Origin: Ancistrus triradiatus | Taxonomy: Eukaryota; Chordata; Actinopteri; Siluriformes; Loricariidae | Assembly (NCBI GenBank): GCA_025084515.1 | Contig: JAJAGP010001360.1 | Span: 1-64,000 of the forward strand | Direction: 5' to 3' | DNA length: 64,000 bases | In this document: in pieces, positions 54,101 to 60,800 of the stretch | How positions within the stretch are numbered: the stretch's first letter is position 1 | Layout: each line of letters starts with the position of its first letter | The notes under the pieces: model-generated | What the model saw: only the letters and a program-made list of their open reading frames with translations | Databases searched by the model: none | Told to the model about the DNA's origin: nothing | Made by a program: the position numbers and the translations under genes

Positions 54101-57100
54101 TATTGCTCACTAAATTAATTTCACTTTATTACAAAATAAGCTTTGTGTTAATGATTTTGGCCACCTGTAGCCACTATGATACAGAATAGACTATAGTACA
54201 CTCACTAGTTCATGATACATTTAACTTAAGATGGATTTGTTGGAATATATCCCCTTTGTAAATTAGGCAGCACCTGTACAATACAACTCCATTAATGTAT
54301 ATTATGCTTTATAAAGTGTGGATTTTCTGGGGGTCTGGAATGGAGTAATTCAGTTTACATTATTTCTTATCGGAAGAATTTGCTCTGTAGTCGCCATTTT
54401 CAGTATTCGACAACCATTCTGGAACAAATTAATGCCAACAACAGTATTGTACCAGTCTGTGGTAGTGAAGGGGGAGCTTAATCTGTAGGAAATGTTCTAT
54501 GTTTACCAGTCAGTCTATATTCCTACCTCCACCAAAAGGGTAATATTGCACGTACAAACAGTAGTCTTGACGTTGCCATGCATTACTGTCTGTGAGGAGT
54601 TTGTACTAATTTGAACTAATTCTGGTCAACTCCTGCTAGAGTGGTTTTAGCACAAATTGGCTAAGGGTTTGAGTTCATAAATAATTTGTCAAGTTTGTGA
54701 CAGGACGTAAACACTTAGTGCATCTGGGCTGGAGTGAAGGCTGCTGGTGCTCCTACTTGCAAGTGTGTGGGTGTGTGACTGTTGGTATATAATGACAGTC
54801 ATTAGCAGTGTGTTCCATGATGTCCTGCCCCTACTAATGTCGTATGATAGATGAGCCACACTTATCTCCGTAGGCACAAGACCTGGCCAGGCCAAAGAGA
54901 AGGAAAACAGGAGGAAACTTTTTCAATTTCACAAAATACTGGAGCTTTTGGTGTTAGGGAACTGAACCTGTGCCTTTCCATTATAACTGATCAAGTACCA
55001 TACAGTACATTTATGTTCTAGCAAAAAACTACACTCACTGGCCATTTAATTAGGTACATCTTGCCTTCAGAACTGCCTGAATTATTTGTGGCATAGATTC
55101 AACAATGGGCTGAAACATTCCTCAGAGATTTTGGTCAAATACTGACTTGACAGCATCCTGCCATTGGTACGGATTGGTTGGCTGCACATCCATTATGCAA
55201 ATCTCTTGTTCCACCACATCTCAAAGGTGCTCTATTGGATTGAGATCTGGTGATTGTGGAGGCCATTTGAGTACAGTGAATTCACTGTCATATTCAAGAA
55301 ACCAGTTGGAGAAGATTTGAGCTCTGTTACATTATGCCTTATCCTGTTGAAAGTAGTCAAACAGACAGTGGGTACAACATGTTCATAAAGGGATGGACAT
55401 GCTCAGCAACAATACTCAGGTATGCCGTGGTGTTTAAACAATGCTCAATTATTATTAAGAAATCAAAGTGTGCCAAGAAAATATCCATTTGCCCCCGAGT
55501 GGCAAGATGGCTCAGTGCAACACAACCCCACAACCAGGATTCAGTCTGCTCATTCTTATTCTGCATGCGTTTAATAAACCTTTGTGTTTAATAATACTTT
55601 CTCCACCAGAAGCTGCACTGTTTGTGGTTGATTACATCTGCAATACTACAACAGCTAATGTGTCTGGTAAGGTAATATATGTGTTAAATAGGTTAACTAC
55701 TTTAATAATAAGGATAATAACCTTATTTGTTTGTTGAGTTTGTTGGTTTATTGGTTGTTTCTGCTATCCAATCAACATTGGACTGTTTTTCATTACCCCT
55801 AAACATTCAATTAAACGCTACTGTTTGTAAGAAAAGTGCAGTATAGTATAGTAAGGAAAACAAGAGAAGTGTGTCCCATACCTGTCACAGTAACACACTC
55901 AGCTGTTTGCGTTTGAGTTCCATGGCCACAAGCTCCATCATGAGGAATGCATGGTCCTTGTGATGTAACCCGCCACATGAAATTTATAGGGTCCTCACAG
56001 GGCATTGCTTCGTTCACATGGCTGCAGGTTTCTGACTCGCCCCAAGCCTCGTCAATAATAAATCGTACCCTTAACTTGAAACCTAAAGGGTGGGAAACCA
56101 TGTCAGTGTGGCAAAGTGTTACACAGTGTTCTGCAGGTTATGTGGGTTTACAGAAGGATCCTAACTTGGCAAATGTACTATACCCTGTTACGAGCAATAA
56201 CATGTAGGATAATTCCATAAGTGTATAAAAGGAAATTTGAGATAGTGAACTACAAGGGCACTTTATATTTTCAGACTAGCCAGGAGCTTATGTCTTTTTA
56301 AAGTACCAATATCAGTTTCATTTGACAGAGGGGCTCACCTGGTTCAGTACAGCCAGATCACAGCTGGCTGTCTACTCTACGATTTCCTTTATGCCTTTCA
56401 GGTTGCTGAAAATCAAACCTATGGGAATCATGCATTGGAAGAGTAAAGCATCTAAAACAACCACTTAATTTAAGTTTTCAGTCCCTTTTGGGCTATTCAT
56501 CAAAAACACCAGAGTTATGAGCAAAAGTTTACTGTCATATGTACACAGAAACAGACAGTTGCACTGTTCAATTAGATGAATTAATTTGCACTCCCTCCTG
56601 GACCACGGTATAACACTAAATACTAAACAATACACACAAAACAGAAGAATAGAACAGAAGAATACACTTACTGGTCAGTTTATTAGGTACACTTTGCTCG
56701 TACCAGGTAAAACACCCTTTTGCCTTCAGAATTAATTCTTTGTGGCATATATTTAACAAGGTCAACATTCCTTATATATTTTGGTCCATATTGACATGAC
56801 AGCATCATGCATTTGCTATGGATTTGTCAGCTGAACAACCATGATGCAAATTTTCAGTTACACCACATCTCAAAGGTGTTTTATTTAATTGAGATCTGAT
56901 GACTGTGAAGGCCACTTGAGTACAGTGGACCCATTGTCATGTTCAAGAAACCAGTTTGAGATGATTTGATCTTTGTGGCGCTTTTGTCCTGCGGGAAAAA
57001 GGCATCGGGCGATGGCACACAGCGGTAATAAAGGGATGTACAAAGTCAGCAACGATACTCAGGTAGGCTGTAGTGTTTATACAATGCTCAGTTGGTATTA

Positions 57101-57261
57101 AGGGGCCCATTCTGGTGCTCAGTTTGAACTTCAGCATGTTGCCTTGACCACATCTACATACCTCTACACTGCATTGAGTTTTTGCAACGTGATTGACTGA
57201 ATAGATATTTCTGTTAACGAGCAGCTGAACAGGTGTACCTAATAAAGTGTTCGGTAAGTGG

Positions 57262-57328
<67 letters not shown>

Positions 57329-57795
57329 CATTTTTTTCATGGTGAGGTCTTGCCATCATAGTTCCATTTCGAGTGTAATTTCTGGCGATTTGTGTTTGCG
57401 TTGTGTATCTGTCCTGGACTGTCTCTTGATTTATGTTCATCAGTTGTGTTATTCTGACTCAAGCCTGTTAACTGTTGCAGGATTTTTGATGTTTCATTAG
57501 TTATGTGTATATAAAATATTAATATCAAATTTTAATAAATTACTTCAAAAGGATCCCAACACTGCATGCCTCCCTGGTCCTACTTTAGAATAGGATCAAA
57601 CAGCACTGTATATCATGTTGTAACTAATGAAACATTAAGGAACAGGTTTAAGCATGTCATTGTGTACACACACTTGGTTTATGACAAACCACCATGTAGC
57701 GGCACAGTGGCAAGAAGGCAAGAGTCCGCATGTCCTCCCTGTGTTCGTGTGGGTTTACTCTGGTTTCCTCCCACAGTCCCAAGACCCAAAGACAT

Positions 57796-57844
<49 letters not shown>

Positions 57845-60800
57845 TGTATCCTTGTGTATAGATGTAACCTTGTGTGTGTGTCGCTGAAATGGCCACTGAT
57901 GCTGATAGTGACATTAAATAAATCAAACAATACACCATGCCTGTTTCTGTCAGTCTGCTGAGTCAGTCTGCATGTTGTGTCCCAGCATTTGTCTTTGCAG
58001 CCTGCATGCTCATCTTTGTACCAGGTCTCACTGTCCTTGTTTTAAAATGCAATTGAAAGCTTCATTTAACATGACACATTGCAGAGCTGAACAGTCAGTC
58101 TCTCATCTTGGTGAATGTGCCGGGTGAGATGTACCAGGTAGAGAATGAATGTTAATTTATTACAACAAAACCCTTAACAGTCTCTTAAAAAGCTTCAGGC
58201 TGGTGACACTTTCTGCAAATCTGTGCTGAAAATTCAAGTTCACTTAATAGTAAACATGAAAACAAGATCTCATTCTGTATTAGTAAACACGGCAGCTATT
58301 TCATGCTCCTTTGCACACAACACTGCCAGTCTATAAACTGTTTCTCTTCCACAAACAGCTCTCTAAACTCTGCTCAGGCAAAGCAAAGGAGGTATTTTTC
58401 TCTACAGAGGAATAAAAGTCTATGGTCTGTCATCTGTCTTCACTGTACTAATGTGACTTCAAAGGGAAATAATCTATACTCAGTACCATCTTCATAGACT
58501 TTGAAGTTTACTAAAGGGAGCTCAGGAAAGACTCTGTATACAGTAAATATTCAGATCATGATGTCATCCATGATACTAGGTTCAGAAATGTGATATTTTC
58601 ACTTTTCAATACACTCCACCCACTTTTGTGGCATAATTGTCTGTATAAAAAATAAAAATAAAAAAAATTAATCATTACGTCACTCACTTTACATTTTGTG
58701 GAGAACAGTAAATTGAGGGTTTGAATCTTGAGTGGATTTAATAAATAAATAGACGTGTAGACTTCAGAGATTCGCTTGAGACTGTTCCGATTTGTTTTGC
58801 TTTTTTTTGCTGACTGCTACATGAAGCTTGTGTATATATTCTGGCATTATATCAAATATACACGTTTATACACAATATGGCGCACAGTGTCGCAAGTGGC
58901 TAGTGCTGTCACCTCACAGCTCCAGAGATCCCTGGTTTGACTGTGACCCTGCACTCCAGCTGTGTGTGATCTGTGTCCATGAGAGTTTACTCTTGTTCAC
59001 TCCCACATTTAAAAAACATATGTTAGACTAATTGATATCTAAATTGGCCCAGTGTCCTGTCATGGATAGACCTGTAGCTCTCGAGTCTGTATGATAATCA
59101 TAAATAAATAAACAGGCAAGCAAACAAATAAATAAAATGTACTCAATAACGCTTCTGTTAGACCCCTTCTAAATGCACCCTTCTAGGATGTTTGGTGCAA
59201 GTCCTGGTTTCCTTCCACATTCTGAAGATATGCATTAGGTAAATTGCCTGTGTAAGTGTGTTTAAGTAATATCATTATGAACTTGCTCCTGTCATGAATA
59301 GTCTGAGTTTTGGTATAAAACTCCAAGGGCTTTATTCATAAAGATTCTGAGAATCCTCTTAAAGAGCTCATAACTTGGCTTAAAAACTTCTAGCTAGGAG
59401 TTTTAGTTCAAGAATGATTCAGAAACTATCTCAGAGCAACTCTGAGCAAGGAGAAGTAGCATTCTTTTCAGGCGTTACGCCATTGTTGCACTGGGTAGGA
59501 GATGTAGAATAGGACTCAAGATCCTAAAAGAGACTATGCGTATCGGAGTAAATAATGCCGGAGTAAATAATGCTGGTTATTTTATTCAATATTTTATTTA
59601 TCTGTTAATATTTACTTAGTTTCAGTTTTTGAACTGTTACTATTACTATACTTATTTGACTAGATAAATTAGTTTAATTCTTACATTCATGATCTAAGCC
59701 ACCCAAGGATGGGTCCCTTTTTGAGTTGTTTACAGAGTTTTTCCTTGCCTGTTGCCCTAGGATTGCTCAATTTTGGATTGGCCTTAGATATTAGAAGATA
59801 ATCTACAATTGTAAAGCTGCTTTCAGACAATGCTGCATTGTAAAAAGTGCTATATAAATAAATCTGACTGCCACAAACACTATTCCTGCACGATCTAATC
59901 GGTAGCTTTTGATTAACTCACTGTTATTCAGTGTTTGGACAACATATGAACCCGAAAACTTGTCAGATCTCATCTTGTTGCTTTTGTAAAATAGCGTCTG
60001 GTTAACAAAGAGTTACATATATGGTCACGGTAAGGCCCATGAGATTACAGAAATTACATTTCTCGACATTCTCAAATTACATTCTCTCACATTTAATCCA
60101 CAAAGTCTAACTCAACATTTTAATGAGATACCAGAATGATTGTGAACCATGAAATGAGAAAAGTTATAAATCTGCACGCCAGTGATGAATCACTCACCAG
60201 TAAATAAGAGGACAGAAGGGAGGAATAAAAAAAGTTAACACCCAACGGTACTTGTAAATAGGGTAAAAGTAAAAACTGTAGATGTTTCTTGTAGTAAACA
60301 ACAAATAAATATGCTACTGAGCATTCATGCAATTGCACATGGCTGTTTAATGAGAACACTGTTAATATGTAACCTGTTCACCAGGCACATTGGCATTTAT
60401 GGTGGTGCTTGAAAGTCTGTGAACCCTTTAGAATTTTCTATATTTCTGCATAAATATGACCTTCAACATCATCAGATTTTCACACAAGTACTAAAAGTAG
60501 ATTAAAGAGAACCAAGTTAAACAAATGAGACAAAAATACTATACTTGGTCATTTATTTATTGATGAAAATGATCCAATATTACATGTTAGTGAGTGGCAA
60601 AAGTATGTGACCCTCTAGGATTTGCAGTTAATTTGAAGGTGAAATTAGGTCAGGTGTTTGTCAGCTGCTCTTCACAACACAGGTTTGTGGAAGTGTATCA
60701 CGGTACGAGCAAATGAGATTTATGAGGAACTCAGAAAAAGAGTTGTTGATGCTCATCAGGCTGGAAAAGGTAAAAAAAAACATCTCTAAAGAGTTTGGGC

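Larger units (their letters stand above)
49141..55881. other. thsd7b intron between exons C and D
   Basis: This intron carries a SINE/LINE tail (50035-50150), a Tc1 remnant split by a pogo-like element (50190-51660), a further Tc1 scrap (52090-52345), a hairpin (53305-53354), a repeat (53860-53995) and a Tc1 half (55031-55450). 49150-50030, 52350-53300 and 54000-55030 show nothing clear. Confidence 0.65.

Noticed and set aside
57258..57938. Open frames rich in His-Thr or Tyr-Ile
   Set aside because: They are translations of CA and TA microsatellites.
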